DNA of 64,000 nt from assembly GCF_900100205.1 (NCBI RefSeq), contig NZ_FNEQ01000003.1, positions 372,001 to 436,000 of the forward strand. Direction: 5' to 3'. Positions within the stretch are counted from its first letter, which is position 1, and every line of letters begins with the position of its first letter. The notes under the pieces are model-generated. The model was not told the origin of the DNA. It worked only from the letters and a program-made list of their open reading frames with translations, and searched no databases. The DNA comes from Duganella sp. OV510. Lineage in GTDB: Bacteria; Pseudomonadota; Gammaproteobacteria; Burkholderiales; Burkholderiaceae_D. Below, in pieces: positions 1 to 11,820 of this stretch. The translations under genes and the position numbers were made by a program.

Positions 1-218
1 GTTTCGGCGTCAAGGACAAGCAGGACCGCTACAAGCTGACCTTCCTGGTCAACAACCTGTTCGACAAGCGCTACGCGACAGGCCTGAACAACGCTATCGC
101 CAACGGCACCTGGAGCCCGAAAGCGCCGAACACGCCGGTCGCGGTCAACACCACCGAATGGATGCCGCCGCGCGACTTCCAGCGCTACTACGGCGCCCGC
201 CTCGACGTGACTTTCTAA
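1..218 (+). CDS. TonB-dependent receptor, C-terminal end (partial)
   Basis: Only the last 71 codons are present (reading frame starts at base 3, stop TAA at 216-218). They contain the NNLFDKRYA box typical of the last beta strands of TonB-dependent outer-membrane receptors, then an aromatic-rich stretch (RDFQRYYGARL) and a terminal phenylalanine (DVTF), which is the usual C-terminal signal for outer-membrane barrels. The receptor would import a siderophore, vitamin or sugar polymer using energy from TonB-ExbB-ExbD. Substrate cannot be told from this fragment. A strong intrinsic terminator follows, so it ends its transcription unit. Confidence 0.88.
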   Translation, partial: FGVKDKQDRYKLTFLVNNLFDKRYATGLNNAIANGTWSPKAPNTPVAVNTTEWMPPRDFQRYYGARLDVTF

Positions 219-258
219 ACTGACATCTCCCGCGACGCTGTTGTTGGTCGCACTTCCA

Positions 259-289
259 CCCCCGCAGCGCTGCTGCGGGGGCTTTTTTT
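259..289 (+). terminator. Rho-independent terminator after the receptor gene
   Basis: A perfect 10-bp GC-rich stem (CCCCCGCAGC at 259-268, GCTGCGGGGG at 272-281) with a 3-nt loop is followed by C and seven T (283-289). It lies 40 bases after the receptor stop and separates it from uppP. Confidence 0.93.
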
Positions 290-403
290 CGTTTGTCAGA
301 CAAAAACGGGTATTACGGTTGAGTCATAATCAGAAAACAACATGCTGAACATGTTAAGCTTCGACGGTTTGCTCCTTCTTTTCACCCGTAAATACTTAAT
401 TTC

Positions 404-1243
404 ATGGATATTGTTCTCGCGCTGAAAGCCCTCATCATGGGCCTGGTTGAAGGTTTCACGGAATTCCTGCCGATCTCCTCCACCGGCCATCTGATCCTCA
501 CCGAGCACCTTTTAGGCTTCCAGGGCATGGAAGAAAAAATTAATGTATTTGAAATTGTGATCCAGGCCGGCGCCATCTTTGCCGTCTGCTGGGAATACCG
601 CGCCCGCATCGCCAAAGTCACCACCGGGCTGACCACCGACCGCAAGCAGCAACGCTTTGCGCTGAATATCGCCATCGCCTTCATGCCGCTGGCCATCCTC
701 GGCCTGGCGCTGGGCAACCTGCTGAAGGAGCATCTGTTCAAGCCGGTGCCGGTGGCGCTGGCGCTGATTATCGGCGGCATCGTCATCCTGATCGTCGAGC
801 GCCACGTGGCGGCCAACCCGGTCTCCGTGCGCATTCATTCGGTCGACGACATGACGCCGCTGGATGCCTTAAAAATGGGCATCGCCCAGGCCTTCGCGCT
901 GATACCTGGCACCAGCCGCTCCGGTTCCACCATCATCGGCGGCATGATGTTCGGCTTTTCGCGCCAGGCGGCGACCGAGTTCTCCTTCCTGCTGGGGATT
1001 CCAACGCTGCTGATCGCCTCCGCCTACTCGCTGTTCAAGGCGCGCGACCTGCTGGAAGTGTCCGACCTGCCAATGTTCACCATCGGCACCGTGTCGGCGT
1101 TTATTTCGGCTTTCTTCTGCGTTCGTTGGCTGCTGCGCTATGTCGCCTCCCATACTTTCACGATTTTTGCCTGGTATCGCATCGCTTTTGGCCTGCTGGT
1201 GCTCATCACAGGTTACACTGGCGTGATCGTCTGGAAGGACTAA
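404..1243 (+). CDS. uppP: Undecaprenyl-diphosphate phosphatase UppP/BacA
   Basis: 279 residues, the usual family length. This inner-membrane enzyme dephosphorylates undecaprenyl diphosphate to regenerate the lipid carrier for peptidoglycan and other surface polymers; extra copies give bacitracin resistance. Visible motifs are the EGFTE glutamate box at residues 16-20, the following SSTGH (His29), and the active-site PGTSRSGST at about 168-176 with Arg172. Several hydrophobic helices span the protein. The first ATG in a region without a clear Shine-Dalgarno was taken because the N-terminus ([10 protein letters not shown]) matches the family. recQ starts 25 bases downstream on the same strand and may be cotranscribed. 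Confidence 0.96.
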   Translation: MDIVLALKALIMGLVEGFTEFLPISSTGHLILTEHLLGFQGMEEKINVFEIVIQAGAIFAVCWEYRARIAKVTTGLTTDRKQQRFALNIAIAFMPLAILGLALGNLLKEHLFKPVPVALALIIGGIVILIVERHVAANPVSVRIHSVDDMTPLDALKMGIAQAFALIPGTSRSGSTIIGGMMFGFSRQAATEFSFLLGIPTLLIASAYSLFKARDLLEVSDLPMFTIGTVSAFISAFFCVRWLLRYVASHTFTIFAWYRIAFGLLVLITGYTGVIVWKD

Positions 1244-1268
1244 CCTCTAAAGTAGTTGCAGTAGCACC

Positions 1269-3092
<1,824 letters not shown>

Positions 3093-3094
3093 CG

Positions 3095-4021
3095 CTAAGC
3101 CGTCACCACGGCGCGGTAGCGGCTAGGTGACGCGCTGGTAGCGTCGCGAAAGCGGTGGCTGAAGTGGCTCAGGTCTGCGTAGCCGCAGGCATCGGCGATC
3201 TGCTGCAATGGCTGGCCGCTGGACTTCAGCAGCGTGCGCGCGCGGTCGATGCGACGCGCAGCGATCCAGGCGGAGGGCGTCATCCCAAACGATGTCTTGA
3301 ACATCCGCACCAGGTGGTACTCCGACAGGCATGCCAGTTCGGCCAGCATGCCCACTGTGATGCTCTGCGCCAGATGCGCTTCGATGTAATCCGCCAGCCG
3401 GCGGCGCACTACCGGCGCCAGCCCACCACGCACGCGCTGCTGATGCTGCGGCACTGACTGTGCCAGCAGCAGATGGCTCAGCGTTTCGTGCGTAATTTCG
3501 TTGGCGCGCAACTGTGCATCGGCGCCTTCCCACGACATTGACGCCAGCGTTGCGCACAACTGGGCGATGCGCTCATGTTCAAAATAGGTGCGATCGGCCA
3601 GTGTCAGTTCGCGCGGTTCGCGGTCCAGTTCCACCACCGCGCGCCGCGTAAAGTGTTCGGGCAGGAAGTACAGGTGCATGAAGTGCATCTGTCCGCGCAC
3701 CGTCCATGACGATTCATGCCAGTCCGGCAAAGTGCACAGCCGCTTCGGTGCGCCGTACAGGCCCGGCAATTCCCAGCGCTCGGTGCGGTGGCCGCCGTCC
3801 AGATAAAACGACAGCGTGTGATGCCCCGGCTGGTTGTAACTGGTTTCCGCCACCGGCGTATCGCGCCGCCAGACCGCCAACGCCAGTTCGTCTCCCAGCC
3901 ATGCAAAACGCTCCAGTTGTGCTTCGGTCTCCGACATGGTTTTGAAGACAGAATGCGACAGCCGGCCGTCCGGCAGCGCGGACAGCAGCGTGGCAGGCAG
4001 GTTGTTGGCACGGGAAGTCAT
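3095..4021 (-). CDS. AraC family transcriptional regulator
   Basis: 308 residues from the chosen ATG (4021); an upstream in-frame ATG adds 32 unlikely, Arg/Cys-rich residues and was rejected. The C-terminal ~100 residues form the two-helix-turn-helix AraC DNA-binding domain (LAELACLSEYHLVRMFK, then the second helix with IADACGYADLSHFSHRF). The N-terminal ~200 residues are a cupin-like sensor region with no firm ligand assignment. It is divergent from the EamA exporter gene with a 112-base gap, a layout in which such regulators usually control the neighbour. That link is inference. Confidence 0.88.
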   Translation of the reverse strand: MTSRANNLPATLLSALPDGRLSHSVFKTMSETEAQLERFAWLGDELALAVWRRDTPVAETSYNQPGHHTLSFYLDGGHRTERWELPGLYGAPKRLCTLPDWHESSWTVRGQMHFMHLYFLPEHFTRRAVVELDREPRELTLADRTYFEHERIAQLCATLASMSWEGADAQLRANEITHETLSHLLLAQSVPQHQQRVRGGLAPVVRRRLADYIEAHLAQSITVGMLAELACLSEYHLVRMFKTSFGMTPSAWIAARRIDRARTLLKSSGQPLQQIADACGYADLSHFSHRFRDATSASPSRYRAVVTA

Positions 4022-4133
4022 GCGATAAAGTCTAGCACGGCCTTTGCCACGCTGCCTGCCACACGGCCAGGCCACGCGGCATATGCGCAATTTCAGACAA
4101 GTCGCCGCACCGCGCAATCGTCAAGCTGGCGGC

Positions 4134-5036
4134 ATGAATACTTTACTCTACGCTCTCACTGTGCTGATCTGGGGCACCACCTGGATCGCCATTTCCTTCC
4201 AGCTCGGCGAAGTGCCGGCGCCGGTGTCGATCGCCTACCGTTTCTGGATCGCCGCCGCCGTGCTGATGGCTTTTCTGCTGATCGCCCGCAAGCCTTGGTG
4301 GCCGCCGCGCCAGGCTTGGCCCTGGCTGTTCGCGCAGGGGATCGCGCTGTTCTGCCTGAATTTCCTGTGCTTCTACTACGCCAGCCAGTGGATCACCAGC
4401 GGCCTGGAAGCGGTGGTGTTTTCCACCGCACCACTGTGGAACGCCATCAATGGCCGCATCTTCCTCGGCCGGCCGATCAAGCCGCAGGTGATGCTGGGCG
4501 CCCTGCTCGGCCTGGGCGGCATCGTGCTGCTGTTCGCGCCGCAAATGGCTGGCCACTGGCAGGACAGCCATACACTGCTTGGCCTCGCGCTGACGCTCGG
4601 CGGCACGCTGTGCTTCTCGTGCGGGAACCTGCTGTCCAGCCGCATGCAGTCGATGGGGCTGGGCCTGACGCCGTGGCTGACCAACACGTGGGCGATGCTG
4701 ATCGGCGCCACCACGCTCGGTATGGGCGCGCTGGCACTGGGCATGCCGTTCACACTCGATCCGTCGCCGCGCTACCTCGGCGCGCTGCTGTATCTTGCCA
4801 TTCCCGGTTCGGTGATCGGCTTTACCGCCTACCTGTTGCTGGTGGGCCGCATCGGGCCGGACCGCGCAGCCTATTCCACGGTATTATTCCCCATCGTAGC
4901 GCTGACTATTTCGACCATTTACGAAGGCTACCATTGGACACCGCTGGCCCTGTGCGGGCTGGCGCTGGTACTGCTGGGGAATCTGCTGGCGTTTCTGCCG
5001 CCGTCCCTGCGTGCAAAGCTGATGGGAGCCACATAG
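4134..5036 (+). CDS. EamA/DMT family transporter
   Basis: 300 residues with about ten hydrophobic segments forming two EamA repeats, as in the drug/metabolite transporter superfamily (RhaT/YdcZ-like). The N-terminus has the family signature LIWGTTWIAISFQLG. It probably exports a small metabolite or amino acid across the inner membrane. An in-frame upstream ATG at 4044 was rejected because the added residues are polar and lie in the promoter region shared with the divergent AraC gene. The stop codon TAG is part of the Shine-Dalgarno (TAGGAG) of the amidohydrolase that follows 8 bases later, so the two are cotranscribed. Confidence 0.9.
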   Translation: MNTLLYALTVLIWGTTWIAISFQLGEVPAPVSIAYRFWIAAAVLMAFLLIARKPWWPPRQAWPWLFAQGIALFCLNFLCFYYASQWITSGLEAVVFSTAPLWNAINGRIFLGRPIKPQVMLGALLGLGGIVLLFAPQMAGHWQDSHTLLGLALTLGGTLCFSCGNLLSSRMQSMGLGLTPWLTNTWAMLIGATTLGMGALALGMPFTLDPSPRYLGALLYLAIPGSVIGFTAYLLLVGRIGPDRAAYSTVLFPIVALTISTIYEGYHWTPLALCGLALVLLGNLLAFLPPSLRAKLMGAT

Positions 5037-5044
5037 GAGATTGC

Positions 5045-6823
5045 ATGATCCGCACCGGCCTGTTTGCCGCACTTGCCCTGAGCCTCAACGCCTACGCCGC
5101 GCCCACGCCGGCCGACACCATCTACCGCAACGGCTACATCTACACGGTGGATGCAAAGGACAGCGTGCAGCAAGCACTGGCGGTGCGCGGCGGCCGCATT
5201 GTCTACGTCGGCGATAACGATGGCGCCAAGGCGTATGCCGGCAAGAAGACCGAGACCATCGACCTGCACGGCCGCATGCTGATGCCCGGCCTGATCGACG
5301 GCCATATGCATCCGCAATCCGGCGGCAGCCGCCTGCTGAATTGCAGCCTGAATTACGAGCCGCTGACGGTGGCGCAGTTCCAGTCGCGCATCCAGGCCTG
5401 CCTGGATAACGACAAGAAATCCGGCCCGGAGCGCTGGATGATTGTGGTGAACTGGTTCCAGCAAGGGATGCAGCCGGATGGTGTGGAAACCACCGCCGTC
5501 ATGCTGGATGCGTTGAAGACCGAACGCCCGATCATCGTGCGCTCGTCCTTCGGCCACTCGGCGCTACTGAATTCCAAAGGCATCAGGACAGCGAAGATAG
5601 AACGCGACACGCCGAATCCTCCAGGTGGCATCATCACCCGCGACGCCAAGGGCAACGCCACCGGCCTGCTGGAAGACGCCGCGCAGGATCTGGCCATGAA
5701 TCTGCTGCCGCCGCTGACGGTGGCCGAGAACCTGTCCGCCTCCAAGGCAGCATTGGCGGCGATGCGCCAGCAAGGCATCACCACCTTCCTCGACGCCTAC
5801 ACCGATCCGGAAACAATGACCGCCTTCGCCGATCTGCAAAAACAGGGCAAGCTGACCGCGCGTGCACACTTCGCGGTGCTGATCGACCTGGATAAAGGCG
5901 GTACGCCACAAAGCACGGTGACGGAACTGCTCAAGCAGCAAAAGCAGTTCGACCAGGGGCCGACCAAGGTAGCGCCATCAATGCAGGTGCGCCACGCCAA
6001 ACTATTCATGGACGGCGTGATCGCCGCGCCGGCCTTCACCGGCGCCATGCTGGAGCCCTATCTGGTCAACCAGGGCACGCCGGACAAGCCTAGTTGGCAG
6101 CCTGGCCCGCATAACGGTCCGCCGACCTACTTCACGGCGGAATCGCTGCGTGCCACGCTGAGCGAACTGGCGCGGGCGAAAATCGATCCGCACGTCCACG
6201 TCGACGGCGACCGCGCCGTGCGCGAAACCTTGGACGCCATCGAAGATCTGCGTGCGACGCCGGAAGGCAAGCGCGTGCGCCCGGCACTGGCGCATGATGA
6301 AATCGTCGACCCTGCCGATTATCCACGCTTTGCCAAACTGGATGTGACGCCAGTGCTGTCCTTCCAGTGGGGGAAACCGGCGCCGGACACGGTGGAGGCG
6401 CTGAAGGATTATCTCGGCCCGCAACGCTACGCGGTGGTGCAGCCGCAGGCGCTGCTACTCAACGCCGGCGCGCGCGTCGCCTATGGCAGCGACTGGCCGG
6501 TCGATCCGCTGGATGAATGGTTCGCCTTGAAAGTCGGCGTGACCCGCACTGCCGCGCCCAACGCCGGCCAAGCTTACGCCGGCAAGCTGACCGCGCAGCC
6601 AGGCATGCCACGCGCCGACGTGCTGCGCGCGATCACGCTGAACGCCGCCTACACGCTGCGCCAAGAAAAGGACACCGGCTCGCTGGAGGTGGGCAAGCTG
6701 GCCGACATGATCATCCTCGATCGCAATTTCTTCACCATTCCGGCCGAGGACATCGCCAACATCAAGGTCTTGCAAACGGTGGTGGGCGGCAAAATCGTCT
6801 ATCAGTCCAAGGACATGCGTTAA
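5045..6823 (+). CDS. Secreted amidohydrolase (YtcJ/amidohydrolase_3 family)
   Basis: 592 residues beginning with a signal peptide (cleavage near AYA-AP, residue 19). The metal-dependent TIM-barrel hydrolase core shows the HxH metal site (GHMHP, His87/His89), a later HVHVDGDRAV strand, and GSDWP near the end, all typical of YtcJ-like amidohydrolases. Members cleave amide or related bonds of small molecules; the substrate here is unknown. The start at 5045 has a good Shine-Dalgarno (AGGAG) that overlaps the upstream stop. The reading frame is open much further upstream (to 3716), but that stretch is antisense to the AraC gene and overlaps the EamA gene in another frame, so it is not coding. Confidence 0.92.
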   Translation: MIRTGLFAALALSLNAYAAPTPADTIYRNGYIYTVDAKDSVQQALAVRGGRIVYVGDNDGAKAYAGKKTETIDLHGRMLMPGLIDGHMHPQSGGSRLLNCSLNYEPLTVAQFQSRIQACLDNDKKSGPERWMIVVNWFQQGMQPDGVETTAVMLDALKTERPIIVRSSFGHSALLNSKGIRTAKIERDTPNPPGGIITRDAKGNATGLLEDAAQDLAMNLLPPLTVAENLSASKAALAAMRQQGITTFLDAYTDPETMTAFADLQKQGKLTARAHFAVLIDLDKGGTPQSTVTELLKQQKQFDQGPTKVAPSMQVRHAKLFMDGVIAAPAFTGAMLEPYLVNQGTPDKPSWQPGPHNGPPTYFTAESLRATLSELARAKIDPHVHVDGDRAVRETLDAIEDLRATPEGKRVRPALAHDEIVDPADYPRFAKLDVTPVLSFQWGKPAPDTVEALKDYLGPQRYAVVQPQALLLNAGARVAYGSDWPVDPLDEWFALKVGVTRTAAPNAGQAYAGKLTAQPGMPRADVLRAITLNAAYTLRQEKDTGSLEVGKLADMIILDRNFFTIPAEDIANIKVLQTVVGGKIVYQSKDMR

Positions 6824-6854
6824 GATGTCGGCCTTTGTTTAAACACAGCACGCC

Positions 6855-7364
6855 ATGCAGCTTCTTATCTCCCTGCTGATTATTGCCGCCACGGCGGCGG
6901 TGGTCTACGCGATCATCAAGACCAATCCGAACAAGCCGAAGCCGTTGCCGCTGCCGACCGGCGTGCCGTATGAGCCGAAACTGCCGGATAGCGCGCCGGC
7001 GCTGCACTGGTCGGACGACGGGCACTTCATGGTGGAGGTGATGAACGAGTCGCGCTACCAGGCCACGCTGCGCGAACTGGCCGGCGATCATGGCGACAGC
7101 GCCGCCGCTACTCCCCATGTGGCGACGTTGATGCCGGACGATCACAACGCCTACGAGAATGAAGCGGTGGCGGTGTTCATCGAAGGCCGCCTGGTGGGCT
7201 ACCTGTCGCAGAAGGCATCGATCAAATTCCGCGAGCTGCTGCGCAAGCAGGAAGCTGCCGGCCATTTGAGTACCGTCGACGCGCAAGTGCGCGGCGGCGC
7301 GCTGTGGCAGGACAAGCGCCTGCAATACATCGTGGTGCTGGACCTGGAGCGGCTGGAGAAATGA
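6855..7364 (+). CDS. Membrane-anchored protein with HIRAN-like domain
   Basis: 169 residues. Residues 1-23 are one hydrophobic N-terminal anchor; a Pro-rich linker follows; then a soluble domain with MNESRYQATLRELAGDH and a later EAVAVFIEGRLVGYLSQ segment. This pattern (V-x-x-E-S-x-Y-Q, then a conserved G-x-V-G-Y-L) resembles HIRAN domains, which bind DNA ends or ligands in other proteins. Here the domain is tethered to a membrane, so its role is unclear. It ends with an ATGA overlap with the next gene, indicating translational coupling. The family assignment is by eye and moderate. Confidence 0.68.
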   Translation: MQLLISLLIIAATAAVVYAIIKTNPNKPKPLPLPTGVPYEPKLPDSAPALHWSDDGHFMVEVMNESRYQATLRELAGDHGDSAAATPHVATLMPDDHNAYENEAVAVFIEGRLVGYLSQKASIKFRELLRKQEAAGHLSTVDAQVRGGALWQDKRLQYIVVLDLERLEK

Positions 7365-7789
7365 CGGAGCGCCGCGCCCGCCGCAGCGCCGCATGGGCAG
7401 CATTGGCCGCATGGGCAACGGCAGTGCTGTCGGCCGCGCCGATGCTGGCCCTGGCCGCCGGGCCGCCGTTGCTCATCCACTACAACGAACGGCCGCCGCA
7501 GCACTACACCAGGCACGGCGTCGCGCAAGGCCCCGCCATCGATAAGGTCAGCGGCGCGCTGGTGGCCGCCGGCATAGCCTACGAACTTCGCAGCACGCCG
7601 GCCAAACAGCAATTGGTGATCTTGAAGGCAAACAGCCAGCCGGCCTGCATGCTGGCCTGGGTCGGCCTGCCGGGACGCGAGCGCAGCGGCAAACTCTCGG
7701 CGCCGGTCTACGACGAGCGGCGCCTGTGGTGCACGCTATCGGTGCCGGATGAGACGATGCAGCGCCTGAACGCGGCGCTGATCAAATGA
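7361..7789 (+). CDS. Shortened periplasmic solute-binding (SBP_bac_3-like) protein
   Basis: 142 residues, against about 250 for full SBP_bac_3 proteins. The start overlaps the preceding stop (ATGA). An N-terminal signal peptide ends near LALAAG; the mature part has the lobe-1 pattern IHYNERPPQHY...GPAIDKVSGALVAAGI and PACMLAWVGLPGRE...SAPVYDERRLW. The second lobe is absent, yet the end (MQRLNAALIK) resembles the normal C-terminal helix of this family. That suggests an internal deletion rather than simple truncation. No ABC permease or ATPase is nearby. It may be a remnant or a minimal binding protein. Confidence 0.7.
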   Translation: MTERRARRSAAWAALAAWATAVLSAAPMLALAAGPPLLIHYNERPPQHYTRHGVAQGPAIDKVSGALVAAGIAYELRSTPAKQQLVILKANSQPACMLAWVGLPGRERSGKLSAPVYDERRLWCTLSVPDETMQRLNAALIK

Positions 7790-8509
7790 TTACTTCTTGG
7801 TGAAGACCAGATCCCACACGCCGTGGCCCAGCTTCAGGCCGCGGTTTTCAAACTTGGTCAGCGGACGATAGGCCGGCTGCGGCGCATAGCCGTCAGCGGT
7901 GTTCTGCAAGCCCTCTTCCGCGCTCAATACTTCCAGCATCTGCACCGCGTAATCTTCCCAGTCGGTGGCCAGATGGAGATAGCCGCCTACTTCCAGCTTC
8001 TGCACCAGTTGCTTGACGAATGGCGACTGGATCAAACGGCGCTTGTTGTGGCGCGCCTTGTGCCATGGGTCCGGGAAGTAGATATGCACGCCGTGCAGCG
8101 AACCGTCCGGTATCATGAAGTTCAACACTTCCACCGCGTCGTGCTGGATGGCTTTCAGGTTGGTCAGGTTCTGCTCACCGATCAGCTTCAACAGGCTGCC
8201 GACGCCTGGCGTATGCACTTCCACGCCGATGAAGTCCTTCTCCGGCATCACGCCAGCGATGTGCGCCGTGGTGCCGCCCATGCCGAAGCCGATCTCCAGC
8301 ACCACCGGCGCCTTGCGGCCGAACGTCTTCTCATAATCCAGCGGCGCTTTCTCGTACTGGATCAGGAACTTCGGGCCCAGCTCTTCCAGCGAGCGCGCCT
8401 GCGCGGTCGACAGGCGGCCGGCACGGGTGACGAAGCTGCGGATGCGGTGCTCGGTCGGGTCATACAGCATGCCCCGCGCTGGGGCGTCTTTAGGCGTATC
8501 GGAAGACAT
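7790..8509 (-). CDS. trmB: tRNA (guanine-N7)-methyltransferase TrmB
   Basis: 239 residues, the normal length. It makes m7G46 in the variable loop of several tRNAs using S-adenosylmethionine. The SAM-binding motif LEIGFGMGG and the diagnostic [15 protein letters not shown] motif are both intact. The first ~25 residues are a poorly conserved tail. It converges with the short binding-protein gene; their stop codons are adjacent (7789/7790). Confidence 0.97.
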   Translation of the reverse strand: MSSDTPKDAPARGMLYDPTEHRIRSFVTRAGRLSTAQARSLEELGPKFLIQYEKAPLDYEKTFGRKAPVVLEIGFGMGGTTAHIAGVMPEKDFIGVEVHTPGVGSLLKLIGEQNLTNLKAIQHDAVEVLNFMIPDGSLHGVHIYFPDPWHKARHNKRRLIQSPFVKQLVQKLEVGGYLHLATDWEDYAVQMLEVLSAEEGLQNTADGYAPQPAYRPLTKFENRGLKLGHGVWDLVFTKK

Positions 8510-8580
8510 GGTCGGAATGGTCGTTAAATTTTATTGAGGCGGCATTATATCAGGCTTGCCGATGCCATTTTTCAAATCGA

Positions 8581-8609
8581 TTGACACTCACAGGTAGTTG
8601 AGGTCTAAT
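8581..8609 (+). promoter_or_regulatory. Sigma70 promoter of the beta-glucosidase operon
   Basis: TTGACA at 8581-8586 is a perfect -35 box, followed by a 17-base spacer and TCTAAT at 8604-8609 (five of six matches to TATAAT). The predicted start, near 8616, precedes the operator at 8624 and the GH1 ATG at 8682. Confidence 0.75.
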
Positions 8610-8623
8610 CATCACCCGAGGCG

Positions 8624-8637
8624 TGAAATCGTTTTCA
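8624..8637. promoter_or_regulatory. LacI-type operator upstream of GH1 gene
   Basis: TGAAATCGTTTTCA is a 14-bp near-palindrome (one mismatched base pair) with the central CG typical of LacI/GalR operators. It lies about 8-21 bases after the predicted start of transcription, a repressing position. The same motif occurs twice near 14.9 kb. The cognate repressor is not in the window. Confidence 0.7.
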
Positions 8638-8681
8638 AACGTCGCTATGTCCTCCCATCCTACTCTGACAAAACCTAAAAA

Positions 8682-10022
<1,341 letters not shown>

Positions 10023-10041
10023 GCAACGCAACAGTAGTACC

Positions 10042-10065
10042 GCCGCCGGCCCTCGGGCCGGCGGC
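10042..10065 (+). other. Strong intercistronic hairpin
   Basis: GCCGCCGGCCC (10042-10052) and GGGCCGGCGGC (10055-10065) are perfect complements separated by two bases. It lies between the GH1 stop and the MFS start. There is no run of T directly after it, so it is more likely to stabilise or partly attenuate the message than to stop it fully. Confidence 0.6.
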
Positions 10066-10127
10066 TCCCGTTTAAACCGGCCGCAGAGCTGGTGCTACAC
10101 TCCACCGAGAACAACGAGGATGACACT

Positions 10128-11495
10128 ATGAGCGCACACACCACTGTGCAGCAAACGCAAGACCAGCAAGCAGCGCAGGCACAGGCACAGCCGCCATCGC
10201 TATTGCGCGCCATGTTCGCGCGCAACACGCCGATGCTGTGGGTGCCAAGCGGCTACTTCGCCATGGCGCTGACCTACATGATGCTGACCAGCGTGACCTC
10301 CATCATGTTCAAGAACCTCGGCATGGACAACGGCCAGGCGGCGCAATACGCCAGCTATCTGATCCTGGCCTACACCATCAAGCCGCTGTTCGCGCCCTTC
10401 GTGGAAATGTACCGCACCAAGAAATTCTTTGTGCTGTGCGCGCAGCTGATCGTCGGTGTCGGCTTTGCCGGCGTGGCGCTGGCGATGTCGCTGCCCGACT
10501 ACATGGTCATCATGGTGTTCCTGTTCGGCGTGCTGTCGCTGGTGGGCGCCACGCAGGACATCGCCTCGGACGGCGTCTACGTCACCGCGCTGGACAGCAA
10601 GACGCAGTCGCTGTTCTGCGGCATCCAGAGCCTGAGCTGGAACATCGGTCCCATCGTCGCCTCGGGCGGCATGGTGTACCTGAGCGGCTGGCTGCACACC
10701 CACTATTTCAAGCACCAGGCCGGCGTGTTCGGTCCGGAATGGATCGACTCGTGGCGCATCATCTTCTTCATCGTGGCCGGCATCACCATCCTCACCGCGC
10801 TGTGGCATATGCGCGTGATGCCGGAGGGCGCCAAGGCCGAGAACGCGCCAACCTCGGTGGCCGAGGCCGCCTTCATCCTCAAGGATTCCTTCGTCACATT
10901 TTTCCAGAAGCGCGATGTCTGGCTGATGGTGGCGTTTGCCTTCGTCTTCCGCCTGAGCATCGGCCTGCTGGAAAAGATCGGCCCGTTCTTCATGGTCGAT
11001 CCGGTCGCGCAAGGCGGCCTGGGCCTGTCGAATGAAATGCTGGGACTGATCTACGGCACCTACGGCCTGATCGCTGTACTGCTCGGCTCGCTACTGGGCG
11101 GCATCTTCGTCGCCCGCCGTGGGCTGCAAAAGACGCTGTTCACGCTGTGCTGCGCGGTCAACATCCCGAACATCACCTTCCTGCTGATGAGTGTCTACCA
11201 GCCGGACAACCTGATCGTGATTTGCGCCGGCGTGGCTGTAGAGAAATTCTTCTTTGGCTTTGGCTCGGTGGGCTTCATGATCTACCTGATGCAGCAACTA
11301 GCGCCAGGCAAGTACACCACCACCCACTACGCGTTCGGCACCGGGCTGATGGGCTTGTGCATGATGGTGACCGGCGTAGTCAGCGGCCACCTGCAACAGA
11401 TGATGGGCTATGTGCACTACTTCTGGCTGGTAATGGCGGCCACCATCCCATCCTTCCTGGTCACCTGGTTCGCCCCCTTCCACCACAAAGACTAA
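10128..11495 (+). CDS. MFS transporter (beta-glucosidase operon)
   Basis: 455 residues with about twelve hydrophobic segments. The chosen ATG follows a GAGGA Shine-Dalgarno at 7 bases; an in-frame ATG at 10092 lacks one. The first ~25 residues are Gln/Ala-rich and cytoplasmic. Probable sugar or glycoside importer serving the GH1 enzyme (inference from position and shared promoter). Its stop codon lies inside the first copy of an 18-bp tandem repeat, and a very long palindrome follows, suggesting that repeat insertion reshaped the 3' end. Confidence 0.9.
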   Translation: MSAHTTVQQTQDQQAAQAQAQPPSLLRAMFARNTPMLWVPSGYFAMALTYMMLTSVTSIMFKNLGMDNGQAAQYASYLILAYTIKPLFAPFVEMYRTKKFFVLCAQLIVGVGFAGVALAMSLPDYMVIMVFLFGVLSLVGATQDIASDGVYVTALDSKTQSLFCGIQSLSWNIGPIVASGGMVYLSGWLHTHYFKHQAGVFGPEWIDSWRIIFFIVAGITILTALWHMRVMPEGAKAENAPTSVAEAAFILKDSFVTFFQKRDVWLMVAFAFVFRLSIGLLEKIGPFFMVDPVAQGGLGLSNEMLGLIYGTYGLIAVLLGSLLGGIFVARRGLQKTLFTLCCAVNIPNITFLLMSVYQPDNLIVICAGVAVEKFFFGFGSVGFMIYLMQQLAPGKYTTTHYAFGTGLMGLCMMVTGVVSGHLQQMMGYVHYFWLVMAATIPSFLVTWFAPFHHKD

Positions 11496-11528
11496 ATTCG
11501 GGGTCAGTTCTAAATTCGGGGTCAGTTC
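11493..11528. repeat. 18-bp tandem direct repeat
   Basis: TAAATTCGGGGTCAGTTC occurs twice back to back (11493-11510 and 11511-11528). The first TAA is the stop codon of the MFS gene. The second copy runs into the left arm of the large palindrome. This looks like a duplicated end of a mobile palindromic repeat. Confidence 0.9.
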
Positions 11529-11573
11529 TGCCAAACGTACACGAGCTCGTGTCCGTTTGGCAGAACTGACCCC
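11518..11573. repeat. 56-bp near-perfect palindrome (REP-like element, bidirectional terminator)
   Basis: Left arm GGGGTCAGTTCTGCCAAACG (11518-11537) is the exact reverse complement of 11554-11573, and the centre 11539-11552 is itself palindromic (ACACGAGCTCGTGT). Only one base pair (11538/11553) is mismatched. The GGGGTCAG termini resemble palindromic repeats mobilised by REP-associated tyrosine transposases in other Proteobacteria. It is followed by GGTTTTT and sits between the convergent MFS gene and the 77-residue ORF, so it may also stop transcription from the left. Confidence 0.85.
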
Positions 11574-11578
11574 GGTTT

Positions 11579-11812
11579 TTAATCGACGGCCAGAGCGCGC
11601 AGGTCTTCGGAGCGAATCTTGCGCTCGGGTGAGAGTACGCGGGCGATCACTTGCGGATTCAGTCCCATGTTTTGCAGCAGTTCGACCGCGCCGGGCGTGC
11701 CGATGTCGCGCTGCACTTGCAACGCTTGCCGAACAATAAAATCAAAGGAATGCCAGCCAGCAGTGTCCGACGTTTGCGGCCGGGACTGGCGCCTGTCGTG
11801 ATCCGGGATCAT
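11579..11812 (-). CDS. Conserved small protein of unknown function (77 aa)
   Basis: 77 residues, no signal peptide or membrane segment. The C-terminal half (QRDIGTPGAVELLQNMGL then VIARVLSPERKIR) looks like two short helices with a hydrophobic face. I do not recognise the family. A strong Shine-Dalgarno (GAGGAGA, 5 bases before ATG) supports it as a real gene. It follows the TorT-like gene by 68 bases on the same strand; the leader between them folds into a hairpin that covers half of the Shine-Dalgarno. Confidence 0.68.
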   Translation of the reverse strand: MIPDHDRRQSRPQTSDTAGWHSFDFIVRQALQVQRDIGTPGAVELLQNMGLNPQVIARVLSPERKIRSEDLRALAVD

Positions 11813-11820
11813 GGTGATCT

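Noticed and set aside
3716..5044. N-terminal extension of the amidohydrolase
   Set aside because: It runs antisense to the AraC gene and across the EamA gene in another frame; the real start has a signal peptide and a Shine-Dalgarno.
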